Origin: Engraulis encrasicolus
Lineage: Eukaryota; Chordata; Actinopteri; Clupeiformes; Engraulidae
DNA: 64,000 nucleotides
Assembly: GCF_034702125.1 (NCBI RefSeq)
Contig: NC_085860.1
Coordinates: 17,246,664 to 17,310,663 of the forward strand
Reading direction: 5' to 3'
Shown here: positions 41,045 through 52,125 of the stretch, piece after piece
Position numbering within the stretch: position 1 is the first letter of the stretch
Layout of the letters: every line of letters starts with the position of its first letter
Made by a program: the position numbers and the translations under genes
The notes under the pieces: generated by a model
What the model was told of the DNA's origin: nothing
The model's database searches: none
The model's input: the letters and a program-made list of their open reading frames with translations, nothing else

Positions 41045-41854
41045 TCACCTGTCCGAGTCTAGTACGAGGGTACAGCAGGACGTCCGTACAACCGACGTTA
41101 ACTACAGGGATCTGCACCAAGCCACGGGTCACCTGCACCAAGGCAGGGGACACCAGCAACCCCCCGGGCAACCCCCGGTCCGTTGGCTCAAAGAGGGTTC
41201 CAAGCCCTGAATGTTGCTCAGGGCAGGTGGCAGGAATCAACTTCATGGTCCCCCCCGGAACCCGCCATGGCGCACGGCCCCGGACATTCACCACGCCGCT
41301 GGTCTCGGGGGTGGGCCGGATTTCAGCCTGATGACAGTGTTGCAGCGCTTTCAGCACCGGTCGAGGGGCAGTTGACACTGATGGGAGATCGAAAAGCGTG
41401 GGACCGTGCCGCCCAAAAAGTTCCTTATAACACTTGCCGATAACATTCATACCAAGAACCCCAGGGACCACGGAAGCCGTGCCCCCTGGGGGGTCGCGAA
41501 CGACCAGAACACCGCAATCAGGCATACTCTTCCCGCAAAGCTCAATATTCAGCTCCAAGTAGCCCAAGTAAGGAATCTCTAGGCCGTTGGCCGCTCGGAG
41601 CTGCAGCCAGTGACATGAGCGTAACCGCTCCTGCCCCATAGATTCGAAGTTGGCAGCAAAGAAACTTTCAGTGACGGTGGACACCATAGACCCAGTGTCA
41701 ATGAGACAGGGGACCTGAACCCCGCCCATCCGGACGAGCAGATGTGGACAGTTAGAAAGTAACGCCTCGGCGGCATTGGCAGGGGCAAGGGCATTACGTG
41801 AGCCAAGAGAGCCCCCCCCCGGACTGTGACTCCTCAGTCCGGTGGGCGTCAGTT
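41001..41854 (-). CDS. Gypsy aspartic protease, expressed by -1 frameshift from gag
   Basis: A retropepsin-type D-T-G occurs in the CLIDTGSMVSTVT block, 10 residues after the first Met at 41729. There is no need for that Met: the same frame is open upstream, without a stop, to the gag termination site at 41849. It is entered exactly by a -1 shift at GGGAAAC (41852-41858). The protease would cut Gag and Gag-Pol. About 280 codons run from the shift site to the stop at 41001, longer than a bare retropepsin (about 100-130), so a spacer to RT is included. The join to pol is out of phase by +1. That may be a 1-base deletion or a second recoding site; a deletion is more likely. Confidence 0.85.
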
Positions 41855-41858
41855 TCCC
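41819..41858 (-). promoter_or_regulatory. -1 ribosomal frameshift signal at the gag stop
   Basis: On the minus strand the last gag codons read TCG GGA AAC TGA. This contains the heptamer GGGAAAC in the correct X-XXY-YYZ phase. Nine nucleotides later CCGGACTG (41842-41835) and CAGTCCGG (41826-41819) form a perfect 8-bp stem with an 8-nt loop. The G run behind it could lengthen the stem with GCCC. Slippery heptamer, spacer and stem are the three parts of a classical -1 frameshift site. The shifted frame is the protease frame. Confidence 0.85.
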
Positions 41859-42949
41859 GAGGGCTGGTTCGGTTGGAGGGGCCCATTCTCCGAAAACCCG
41901 GCGCCTCTACGGGAGGGTGCTTGTGGGGGCCCCACCACTCGTTCTCCGTCACAATCCGCAGCAATATGGCCTATCGCACGACAGCGCCAGCAGGCAAGGG
42001 GTCCCTCCCGAGGAGACCGACCTCGCCTCCGTGGCTCCCCCTGTGTGGCCGCACCCCGAGAAAGATGCTGCAACTGAGCCTGTTGATTTTGCACCATTTC
42101 CATGAGCTTCGCCATGTCAGCCTGCAACTTCTCCATATCAGATCTGGTCGGCGCCCCACCACGGGGATCCATGCTTACGGCGCAAGAGGTACCAGGGACC
42201 CCAAGGGAACGATCGAGTGAAGATAAGGAAAAGCTACGCGGCCGCTGCGGTTCGGCGGCGCCCTCCCGTTCCCAACGCATGGCTTCCTTACGCACCGCGA
42301 TCAAAGTGGCTAACGGCGTGGTCCGAATGAAACTCTTCAAGTGACGACGCAAGGCGCCCTCGTTAACATGCTCCACAAACTGATCACGCAGAAGAACGTC
42401 AGCGTTAAGAATTCCCTCAGGCGCATTTCGTCTAACCTTATCAATAAGGGTCATTAATGCGATTGAAAACTCTAGCAGTGTCTCTCCCTCTTGCTGTTTT
42501 CTCGAAAAGAACGCCTCCTGCAAGGCCACGTATGACTGTGGGCAACCGTAAAGCTCTTGTAAAATTTCAAAAATTTTCTCTGGGTTTTCTTTTTCTTCTC
42601 TCGGCCTATAGCGGATCTCATCCCGTGCCTCGCCATCCAAGTGATCGTAAAGAAAATAGGCTCTCTCGGCAGCAGAAAAACGGCGCGCCCGCATACATGC
42701 CTCCGCCTCCTCCTTCCACGCCTCGATACTTATGCCCCCATTTCCCCTAAACAATGGGCACTTCTTTTCCCTTGGGACAAAGACCAAACGTTCTGTAGCG
42801 GACCCTGCCGGGGCGCTACCATTTAGTGTGCTCGTACTTGTGGCCCGCTGGGCGAGGGAGGCCTTTAAGCGCTCATTCTCGGCTCTTACCTCAGCCAACT
42901 CATCCCTAATCTCTTGTGCGTCCCGCGACATGCTGCGGAAACCGATCAA
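41849..42949 (-). CDS. gag: Gypsy Gag with one CCHC zinc knuckle (366 codons)
   Basis: Gag forms the particle and packages the element RNA. The N-terminus has two candidate starts: Met1 (42949) and Met7 (42931), the latter opening the MSRDAQEIRDEL block. A charged coiled-coil-like helix covers residues about 10-36. The central region (about 65-240) is helical and acidic/basic, as in Gypsy capsids. A Gly/Pro/Arg-rich segment leads to a CCHC knuckle at 320-333 (CWRCRAIGHIAADC: C320, C323, H328, C333). The protein ends 33 residues later at SGN, with the stop overlapped by the frameshift heptamer. The reading frame is undamaged. The 282-bp leader between LTR and gag is of normal size. Confidence 0.92.
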   Translation of the reverse strand: MIGFRSMSRDAQEIRDELAEVRAENERLKASLAQRATSTSTLNGSAPAGSATERLVFVPREKKCPLFRGNGGISIEAWKEEAEACMRARRFSAAERAYFLYDHLDGEARDEIRYRPREEKENPEKIFEILQELYGCPQSYVALQEAFFSRKQQEGETLLEFSIALMTLIDKVRRNAPEGILNADVLLRDQFVEHVNEGALRRHLKSFIRTTPLATLIAVRKEAMRWEREGAAEPQRPRSFSLSSLDRSLGVPGTSCAVSMDPRGGAPTRSDMEKLQADMAKLMEMVQNQQAQLQHLSRGAATQGEPRRRGRSPREGPLACWRCRAIGHIAADCDGERVVGPPQAPSRRGAGFSENGPLQPNQPSGN

Positions 42950-43231
42950 GACAAATTTGGAAAATGCAAAAACTCACAGGGATGGCTGGTCCAAATCCCG
43001 AGAGAGGGGCGGTCTCCCAACCTCGGCTGCTGCTCCGCTTCTACAGGAAAAACACAAACTCACAGCGCTTATTCAGTGGTGCTCTCACTTTCAACCAACC
43101 ACATACATACACTCATTCAACCATTGACCATATGACAAATTTCTATTACAAAGAGTGACAAAACAAAAACCTAAAAAAATGAAACCAGTGTCTCTGCTCC
43201 TATGCCAATCCTGCCCGACTATAAGCCAAAA
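42950..43231 (-). other. Gypsy leader with possible primer-binding site
   Basis: On the minus strand the LTR end CCACTACA is followed by TTTTGGCTTATAGTCGGGC. A TGG in that position is expected for a primer-binding site, but I cannot match the following bases to a particular tRNA 3' end. The rest is untranslated leader. Confidence 0.5.
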
Positions 43232-45007
43232 TGTAGTGGGCGAGACCGTTACAGGAAGTAGTTCGACTACGCCACCCCCGGGGGTGGAGCCCCCGGAGGA
43301 AATGAATTAGGGGTAGTTAGCACAATAGATTACCAGGCAAACACAGGTTCGTGCACAATGGAGACAGAGACAGTGGTGACCATTAATAATTCAAATCTTT
43401 ATTATTCTTTGCGTTATAAAAATATATTTTTCTCACTCTTTGCAATAAATATAAAAGGTACTCACAATTCACAAAGTGCAGTGGGGTGGGTGTGCTGTCG
43501 CAATCACCCGCGGATCTATAAACACCTGCCCCAAAGTATGTTCACGTTAACAGTAAAGTGCAGGGGTGGGCGTGCTGCCACCACACCCGCGGATCTGTAA
43601 ACACCTGTCCCAAAGTATGTTCACTAATTCACAATAGACAACACACCTGGTAGGCCTAGGGCCTTAGAACCCACACTCAGGTTGTCGGACTCTGCCACTA
43701 GGGGCTGGCACGGCTAACACAATAGGGCGAATGGCACACCTCAGGATTAACAAAAGAAAAAGTAAAGAAATAGTTCACAACAAACAGAAATAATTCACGG
43801 CAAACAGAAACAACAAGAAATCATAGCAAACCATGCAAAATAAATCAAAATCCAATTAACACATGCAATTAAATAAGAAATTAGATGATTGAATGAAATA
43901 ATGAAAAAGGAAATTAGGCACAGCAAACGAAAGAAAACGAAAATCAAAACATGAGGTAAACCAACCCCAGAGGCTCAGCTCAGTGCAGTCCCCTAGGTAT
44001 CCCCACACACACTCACACGCACCAACGTACACACACGCACACACACTGTGGAATGGCTCACACACCAGCTCACACCGAGCCGAGCGCCCACACACACACA
44101 CACACACACTGAACTAAGCGCGCCAACGCACACACACACACACACACACACGAATGTCCAATTTCCCGAGGCCGGAGCAGCAGCCGAGATACGGGTTCCC
44201 GGCTTCCAGAGGCACCACACAACCGGGGCTAAAAGTCGCCGCTCGTGCACCTAAACGCGTGGTGTGTCTGACCACGGCCACACGGATACAACCTGCGAGG
44301 GAGGAGGAGAGCGTTAGCCAAGCTAGCAGGACACCCACTATGACACGATTCTGCTGCCGAGAGGTTACCTTACCCGGAGATGAGGGTGCACCGATGCGCG
44401 ATTCTCACAGTCGGAGTGCCAATACAGAGGTACACGGCCGAGGCGCCGGTAGCGACCACACGCTGAAACCATAATAATGGCCGTCGTTAGCAACCATGGT
44501 ACGAAAACAAACAGTCAGGGCTGGGTAAAGGCACAAGCTAACCCACTATAATACATACCGGCGTGCAGGAGACGGGAAATGCGCAAGGTAACCGTTGGTA
44601 TTGTCCACCGAAGTCCTTGCCAGTGGAGAAGCAAGAGATCACTCTAGCCAAGTAAGAGACGTCAAGTTGGAATCACAACCTATAGAACAGCAGACGCGAA
44701 GTTAGCCACTAGCTGCTGGCTAGCACATAAACAGCGACAAGAAATGGTCCACATACTCACGAGGACAAGAAATGGTCCACATCTCCTAGATCTGAACTGG
44801 ACACCGCACTCCTCTCGACGGCGAGGGGAGAAGCAACCACAGCATTCGCCGGTGGCGATGAAACGCGCAAAGGGGGACTTTGCAGGCTTACCGAATACTA
44901 GCCACTGGCAGTGTTTATGAAGAGACTTCCCATAAGCCTCTACGAGCGGCGTGGTGACGTGTGCCGCAGCGTCAGACTTTCCCTTAAAGGAGCAGCGCTC
45001 CACTACA
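43232..45007 (-). repeat. Gypsy 5' LTR (1,776 bp)
   Basis: It starts (plus-strand left side) TGTAGTGGGCGAGACC and ends GCGCTCCACTACA, colinear with the LTR at 35755-37559. Differences noticed are the ~30-bp indel after GGGGTAGTTA, one A/T change near 43950, and changes in CA tract length. As the upstream LTR on the minus strand, it should carry the promoter. Confidence 0.95.
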
Positions 45008-45124
45008 CTGTGATGAATGTGAAATCATAGGCTAGCAGGGAGTGTGGAAGTCGGGATGGCTTGGCAGCATCTTTGAATGGGGGTTGTAGGGTATCCCAGC
45101 CACTTCTCCTCCCTTCCACTAGAG

Positions 45125-46515
45125 CATAGGTGGCTAACCCGCGGCTCTCGAGCCGCATGCGGCTCTTTGCCTGGTGTCTTGCGGCTCTTGCGTCCATGTC
45201 CAAGTTTGTCTTTATGTCCCATAGGCAATATGCATTGGAATTGCGCACACAAAGTTGATTAGAACTATGGCAAATGAGTGCCCTGTAGTCTTGGTACTGT
45301 AGTAGGCCTTGCCTAAATGTGTCCTGAATGATGACGTTGGTGTGTGACTTTTGTTACTGCAAATACAAGACGTGATTTAGGCCTAAGCCTATGTTCTAAA
45401 AATAACGCTTTAAAAAGTGAACGCGTCTTTCGCTGACTAGACAAAATAGCGGCAAAAATGTTTTAACCTGAAAGATTTGGCCATCACTCCTCAATAAGGT
45501 CAAGAAATGTGCTGTCCATATTTGTGGATTCTATTGCTCGGATATGGCGGTTATAAATGTGCAAATGTGAAGAGAAAGGCGTCTGGAGCAGAGATGCGCC
45601 GAGAATCTCTGTCCTGCGTAGCCATCTCTGCGCTCTGTTAGGAGGAGTGTTCATGACTAACCCGAAAGTGAAATTGTGTTTTTAGTTTAAAATCGTCACA
45701 GGCTATAGACAAATAGCGCCAAAAATAATGTTCTATCCTGGTTTTCGCGGTGAATGTCGGCCGTGGTCTATCAGTCATTGTCAAAGCGGCGCGGGCAGAC
45801 AGCGTGCAGGTGGGAAACAATTTCAATCGACTTGTCGCTTGTCCGCGCTCAGTTTAGTCTCAAAAAGAAAACTTTGATTTTTCCCCTGGCCCCCTGTCAG
45901 CACCCGCTGAAACATTTGACGAACCACCTTGTTAATTTTGGGTGTTGTCGTCAGACATCCAATGATGATCTGTGCGCAAGAAAGCGGTGCCTGTGCGCCT
46001 AACCCCCGAATGAGCTAAGAGAGGCGGATAATCTTTGTGGCGCGTTACTTCGTGCTCTGTTATAAAGAGTGCTCATGGATATTATGCTGTGAAACGTGTT
46101 TTATTAAAATATGAAAGAATTTATTAACATGATTTTAACCTGTGTACCCTTATCTTCTTATGTAAAACAACATTTTATCTTGAAAAAACCTTGAAGCAGT
46201 AAAAAAAAAAAGGGGGGGGGGTCATCTTATTCAGGATTGTCTTGCAGTCAGGCCATTAAGTTGGAGTGTAACATCAATCTGACACTGTGTGTGTGTGTGT
46301 GTGTGTGTCTGTGTGAGAAAGGAAGAGATGGCTGATGTTCATGCCCATGTGTTGTTGTGTATGCTGGTCTGTGGTGCGAGAAGGATGGGTGATGCCCATG
46401 TTGGTGGGTGTGCGCATGTTTATATGCCCACGTGATGTTTGTGTGCCGATGTGGCTCTTTGCTATGACACATTACAAAATGTGGCTCTTGGTCTCTGACT
46501 GGTTGGCCACCCCTG
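45125..46515. mobile_element. 1,391-bp hAT-type element
   Basis: The ends CATAGGTGGCTAACCCGCGG and (reverse complement of the right end) CAGGGGTGGCCAACCAGTC are related terminal repeats. A perfect 8-bp duplication CACTAGAG flanks it at 45117-45124 and 46516-46523. The GCGGCTC...GAGCCGCATGCGGCTCTTTG style of the left subterminus is typical of a widespread vertebrate hAT group. The interior is degenerate, with a (GT)n at about 46285-46312 and an A11G9-like run near 46200. No transposase frame is intact. Confidence 0.9.
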
Positions 46516-46523
46516 CACTAGAG

Positions 46524-47767
46524 GGCGCTGATCCCAAAAGAGACTGTTTACAATGTACCAAAGGACGCCCCCACAGTGGGTTTACATACAGTGTTGAATC
46601 TCGCCCTCCAACCCGTGCCTGCAGTTCACCTAGGGAGCGCTGTCGAGACAGCAGAGCTCATAAGGCTGGCGCTAATAACTGACACTTGTGCTCGTTGTCG
46701 GCTGAAACATGACAATATTACTGTAAGTTCTGAGAAACCAATGTGGATTTCAATTAAATGTACAATAACCTGGGAGTTATGTCCTTCTGATTTCCTACAG
46801 CTTTGGCATTTATGAGTCAGGCTCCGCTAGCATCTTGCTAACAAAATTGCTTTACGGCCGTCGTGATCACAGCAATGCAGCCGGCCGACCAATCCAAACG
46901 CAGTGTGTGAAGCCACTCGTGACGTCATATTGACAATAAAGACGTATTTTACAAAGATCCAGCGAGTTTAAACATTCAAACTAAGTGCTGTTTGAAAGGA
47001 TAATCTATCCTGCCTTTTGGAAAAATAAAATGAAGCGATGATACCAATTCTCTCCCAAAGCAATGGTAGCATCGTGGTTGAGCTCCTTGGGACCCCATTC
47101 ATTTCAACAGCCTCTGCGCTCCTTGGCGCTCCTCTGCGCTGTCTGGATGGCGCCACTTAGTGGACAGTACCACCCGGAAAAAGTAGCAAGATTCCTCTCT
47201 CGTACTACCCATAAACACTCTCTGACGCCCCTTACAGTGATCTACAGTAAGCTATAGAAAACCATGCTCCAAACAGTATCCTGCCTCTTTTTCCGTTCGC
47301 TCTCCTGCAGGATGGAACTGCGTCGACGCGCAGTACAAGGGACTGTGCACACAAAACTCTGAACATAGCTTTTATCTGATATTTAGGCCGAATACAGATA
47401 ATATAACGCTTAGTTCATCCCTACACAGCTGTAAGTTTATTTTCTTTGCAAAGTCTCAATCAGAGACAACAGTATCTTTGGTTTCTACTGTTGGAAGGCA
47501 GTAGCCCATTAATAAGTCTGTAGCCTGGACGTTCCTGCTCAAGACTTCATCCGGATTCATTTGTGGAACTTTGACGCGTCAAGAGTTTCACGCCTAAAGC
47601 ATCGCACAGCCGGACTGTGCGAGCAACCTTTCCCAACCCTTCCTGTCTCGCTGGAGCGAGAATCGGACGCTTGACCACCGCAGACTGCGTGCGCTGCAGG
47701 CCACTCTCGTCCACAACTGAGGACAACCAGTCTCTCTCCTGAAATGGCTGGAAGCCTTTCCATCGTT
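46524..47767. other. Unassigned sequence between two hAT elements
   Basis: There is no recognisable gene. Short frames (up to about 115 codons) show no domain. The region includes GC-richer stretches (46850-46930, 47090-47200, 47560-47720) that look like fragments of older repeats. Confidence 0.4.
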
Positions 47768-47775
47768 CACAGTAG

Positions 47776-49200
47776 CAGGGCTTGAAACTAACGGGCGCCA
47801 GGGCGCCAAATGCGTGTGAAAATCGCATCTGGCGTGTAACAAGTTGATCCTCACTAGCCATTTGGCTGGTAGCATATTATTGGGGAGTGATTGAAAAAAA
47901 AACGGTGATATATTTCTCTGAATGTGTTCGCCATCAAAAAGGAATCCAGTCTTGCGAACCTAGGGCACTGGCTTGTCAAACACTGCAGATGCCCCGCCTC
48001 CGTGGAGAAAGTCGGACACGCCAAGACGTGCGCCGCTTGCTCCGGTTTAAATATGTGGCGAAGTTTGCTCTCAACTGGCAAGCGACGCTATGCGCATATT
48101 TTGCGACCTGCCTTGCGACCTGCCTTTTATAATCCAGTAATGTTTTGCGTAGTTGTGCGCAGTTCTTAAGCTGTGGGAGTGTGGGTAGGCGGCCTACTGA
48201 CACAACCTTGGTTACAACGCACGTTATCGAACATTGCACAAATATTCTGTCAGCTTCGCAATGTCTGTCTTGCTTTGACAACAGTGTAACAGGACGACGA
48301 CAGAAAGTCGGCAGGTAACGACATCATACCTGTCAAATTTGAGCTTCACAAATCTGGATAATTCCCCGAATTTACGCCAAAAGCAGGAAATATTCAACAG
48401 GTCAAATTCTGACAATCAATGGGCCAGCAGTGACAAGTCGGGCGGTGCGTTGCTTTTCACGCTGACAGTTCACGTGCGAGGCAGTCCTGTCCAGAATCCA
48501 CCCATAACGCACGTTTAAAAGGCGCATGAAGACTTAGCATATCGTTAAAAAATATGAAATATGTGTTCCCCCTTGTGGCTTTGTCGCCAAAATTGTCAGG
48601 AGTTGATGCAAAACGTAGGCTAATGGTGCAGGTTGTCATGAGATAGGCTAAATAAGATATAAAGGCTAAATAATATTTTACTTTTATGATTAATATCCCA
48701 GAAGATGTGATGCTTCATGGCAGGCGAACGTGCATCAGACCTGTGTGGGATACATGTATTTGCACATTAATGAACAAACGAATGAAAATTCCTTCCACCT
48801 CAAAGAAACAAATGGCCTTCTTAGTTCCAGACCTTGCACTTATGCGTGTGCCCTTGCACAACACAGCATGTTCATTGTGCTTGTCGTTTCTGATCAATAG
48901 GCTATATAAAGCATATAAAACACCAGACATCAGATCAGTTCTGTAATTTCCTGTCTGCTCATCCAAGTAAAATATTACTACATATTATATTATATTATAT
49001 TATATTATATTATATTATATTATATTATATTATATTATATTATATTATATAGGGTCTAACATCATATCAATCATATCAGGCTACATTATGACTGTCATGA
49101 TGGTTAAGAAAATGGCTAGTGAGGAAGCCGAATGGCTAGTGAGTCAGGGAAACCACTAGCCATAATGGCCGGTGACCAAAAAAGTTAGTGTCAAGCACTG
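47776..49200. mobile_element. 1,425-bp hAT-type element
   Basis: The terminal repeats CAGGGCTTGAAACTAAC and (right end, reverse complement) CAGTGCTTGACACTAAC match at 15 of 17 positions. A perfect 8-bp duplication CACAGTAG flanks it (47768-47775 and 49201-49208). GGCTAGTGAG-type words repeat at the right subterminus. A (TATAT)n tract lies at 48982-49050. No transposase frame is recognised. Confidence 0.93.
48982..49050. repeat. (TATAT)n pentanucleotide microsatellite
   Basis: About 69 bp of a perfect 5-bp AT repeat inside the hAT element. Confidence 0.95.
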
Positions 49201-49208
49201 CACAGTAG

Positions 49209-49591
49209 GCATATCTGGGCATATTACTCTACTGTCAGTTTAGATATGTTTTGAAGTAAGCTTAGCTGATTTTCATATACATGTCTGATTCCCTTCTGTC
49301 TCCCCTTCTGTTTAGTTAGCAACCTGCTATCACTAACTCCCCGGTTGTTTACTAGTTGCTACGTCTCATTCGAAACGATCGGAGTGTTTTCAAGCATTGT
49401 TTGGACGCATATAAATGTTCGGAACGCTCCGTGAACCTCTCGAATGCGATCGTGCAATTATTAAACCTCCATGCGCGTGCCTGTTTGTTATTTTGTTACT
49501 GTGTGCACGGCCCCAACAGGCCCTGCCTTGATTAGATAGCCAGCTGCTAATCTCCACAGCATAAGCTGTTCCTACTGACACAAAGTCACCG

Positions 49592-49628
<37 letters not shown>

Positions 49629-50720
49629 GGTGGTGGGCCCAGTCTCATATCTTGTCAGTTCGTTGGTGTTAATGAGTGGCAACTTTATTTTTGCTTATAT
49701 AACCCCCTGACAACCCATTAATCAATATTTTGGCTGTTGCCATCCTCAAAACTTGCACATTGATTTATAAAAATGACAACAAAAACTAGCCGACCGAGTG
49801 ACGTCACGTCAATGCAAAGTCAACGAGGCAGAATACAGCTAGCGCGTGCATGCTACCCGGAACCGTCAGATTTCATGGCAAAAAGTGACAAGTTGGGGGG
49901 TAAGTGGGCTCACTTGTTGTGTACATGTAAAACATATATTTTTCTCAAACTTTCAGGAGTGCTCTTTTTCGCTGTTAGTGTTCGACTGTCTGACCATCAT
50001 TGGGCAACGAGAGATAAATGTCAAAAAGATGACAGGTCTGTTCCCTCAAAGCAATAGAGCAATGAGGTGACGGGGGTAGATCAATTCGCCAAAAAACTAC
50101 GTGTCAGTAAAGAAATGCAAGCTGTGTTATTTTTTCCAGTAACAGGAAAATGGTCAGGAATGAAATGCCTACGTTGTTTCAATGATTAGGTGAATTATCT
50201 GCCTATGAAAAAAGCCCGATATGCGGATAAATATTCCCTTTTCAACTTTGAGGGGCGGAGACTTCCCATTGACTGTGCATTATGTGACGTCACCCCGTCT
50301 TTTTTATTTTCGTTATTTTTTAAGATCAACGTGCAACTTTTCAGCGTGGCAACAGCCAGAATATTGCTTTACATATTGTCAGGAGGTCATATTAGAAAAA
50401 TCAAGTTGCCACTCGAGAGTGAGAACGAAACTCATTTTCTAAAGGAGCTACGAAATCTAGCCCACCGTCTCTCTCTCTCTCTCGCCCTCGAGAATAATCA
50501 CGCTTGTAGACACCCCAGGACAACCCATGTGCCTCTCGGTACAATTTGAGTAGAACCTTTCCACTGCACTGTCCGCCAGACATTAATTGTTCTGTGCTCT
50601 CTGCAAACTTTCTGAGCTTGTGCTAGCTAATGCTAGCCGGCTTTGTGTGGTGCATTCCCATACCTAGACAATATTTCCCCACATGTGAGTTGCCATATTT
50701 GTAGTCGACTATCGATATTG
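49209..50720. other. Unassigned sequence with (CT)n
   Basis: No gene is visible. A (CT)n run lies at about 49594-49625 and a shorter one at 50467-50482. Frames up to 119 codons have no domain. CpG-bearing GTGACGTCA words occur at about 49799 and 50284. Confidence 0.4.
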
Positions 50721-50728
50721 CTCTAGAC

Positions 50729-50936
50729 CAGTGTTTCCCAACCAGGGGTACGTGTACCACTAGGGGTACGCGAGCACACTGCAGGGGGTACTTGGAAAAA
50801 TGGTATTATCATAACAGATGTATGGAACAGTCACATCAGGACAGAGGAAGCGATATAGAACATGAATTAGGGGGTACTCATGGCACAAACAAGAGGCTTA
50901 GGGGGTACGCGTGACAAAAAAGGTTGGGAAACACTG
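50729..50936. mobile_element. 208-bp hAT MITE
   Basis: The ends CAGTGTTTCCCAACC and GGTTGGGAAACACTG are perfect 15-bp inverted repeats. A perfect 8-bp duplication CTCTAGAC flanks it (50721-50728 and 50937-50944). The interior repeats GGGGTAC words (five or more). It is the cleanest small element in the window. Confidence 0.95.
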
Positions 50937-51012
50937 CTCTAGACAACCCGTCTCTCACTCCCAGCTCTGTCTCGGTTCTTTCTCTCTCTCTTCCATTCGG
51001 AATAGCGTACAT

Positions 51013-52117
51013 CAGGGCCGCTGACAGGTTTGGCTGGGCCCGGGACAAAAAAATATCAATGGGCCCCCCCCATGAAATGAAACAAAATAAATAGGATTCA
51101 CATCATTAATAACACAAGTGTACGTGTAATTTACTTTAGCAATTTGAGGGCTTGCACATCAAAACGTGCCTGACTGAATCAGCTCTAGTTTACTAAACTG
51201 ACTTCAAGTGACGTGTGATGACAGTGAACAAGTGAGCAGCACACCAAACACGTCAGTCTTCCCACACCAGGAATAGCCAAACACAGGAACAAGTCAAGTT
51301 GCAGAAATGTAGCCTATATGCAAAACGGATGTACACTGTTTCTCCCCACAAAGTTAACAGGTTGATAAAGTGTTAGCATTTGCGCTAAGCGTTATTTATA
51401 CGCGCTAAGCGAAATAGCGTTGCATAATAGCGCTGTTATAAAAGTTCTCCCTTGCCCTCTCCTTGCGCGCGACGCAACTTCTCATCATGTTACGATTGGG
51501 GCTAATGTGCATATTCCTAGCTAAGGTCACAGATGGTCAGATTTGAAACACAATTTTACTAAGCTGTGGTTATAAAATGATGCGACTGTGTGACTGATCA
51601 TGTTTTAAACATGAATGCTGCAGTGCAGTGCGTGTCTGTTTCTGAAGGGAAACGTTTGCTTTGTTAGTGTCCTCTGCTATTGTTAGTACCTGCATCATCT
51701 GAAGAACTTTTTACTGAAATCCTGGGGCTTCTGGTGTCTTCATCTATTTTTCTCCTATCCTTCATTTTCTGCCCTCCTGGTTTGAACGACTGCTTCTTCA
51801 GACACCTTGGCAAATTGGCACGAGCCGCGTTAAGTTGAAGCCGTTTTTTTTCTTTCTCGTAATGACCGACCAAACCATTTGTGCACTGGGGGTGGGGGAG
51901 GTGGGGGTTCTTGATCCTTTTTAAGGGCAGGAAAGGCAAAATATCTGCATCATTTATTTAATGTAAATATAGTGCAATCTCCCTCTCTCATAAACCATCT
52001 TATTTTGAAATTAATTAGAACCGTTAATCACAAACTTAATGAGGGCCCAGTCCTGGGCCCCCCTATCCCAGGGCCCGGGACAAAAAGCCCTTTTGTCCCC
52101 CCCTGTCGGCGGGCCTG
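51013..52117. mobile_element. 1,105-bp hAT-type element
   Basis: The ends CAGGGCCGCTGACAGG and (right end, reverse complement) CAGGCCCGCCGACAGG match at 14 of 16. Both subtermini carry GGGCCCGGGACAAAAA. A perfect 8-bp duplication GCGTACAT flanks it (51005-51012 and 52118-52125). A minus-strand frame of 91 codons (51664-51939) is Lys/Arg-rich and could be a relic of a transposase N-terminus, but there is no clear zinc-finger motif. Confidence 0.93.
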
Positions 52118-52125
52118 GCGTACAT

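Larger units (their letters stand above)
35755..45007 (-). mobile_element. Nearly intact Ty3/Gypsy LTR retrotransposon, 9,253 bp
   Basis: Two long LTRs (35755-37559 and 43232-45007) bound a 5,672-bp interior. Read on the minus strand, the order is LTR, leader, gag, protease, RT, RNase H, integrase, polypurine tract, LTR. That PR-RT-RH-IN order defines Ty3/Gypsy. LTR ends are TGTAGTGG...CCACTACA. CTGT flanks both sides (35751-35754 and 45008-45011), a 4-bp target duplication. Near identity of the two LTRs implies a young insertion. Three frame changes separate the four coding blocks: one looks programmed and two look like damage or sequence error. No env-like frame is present. Confidence 0.95.
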
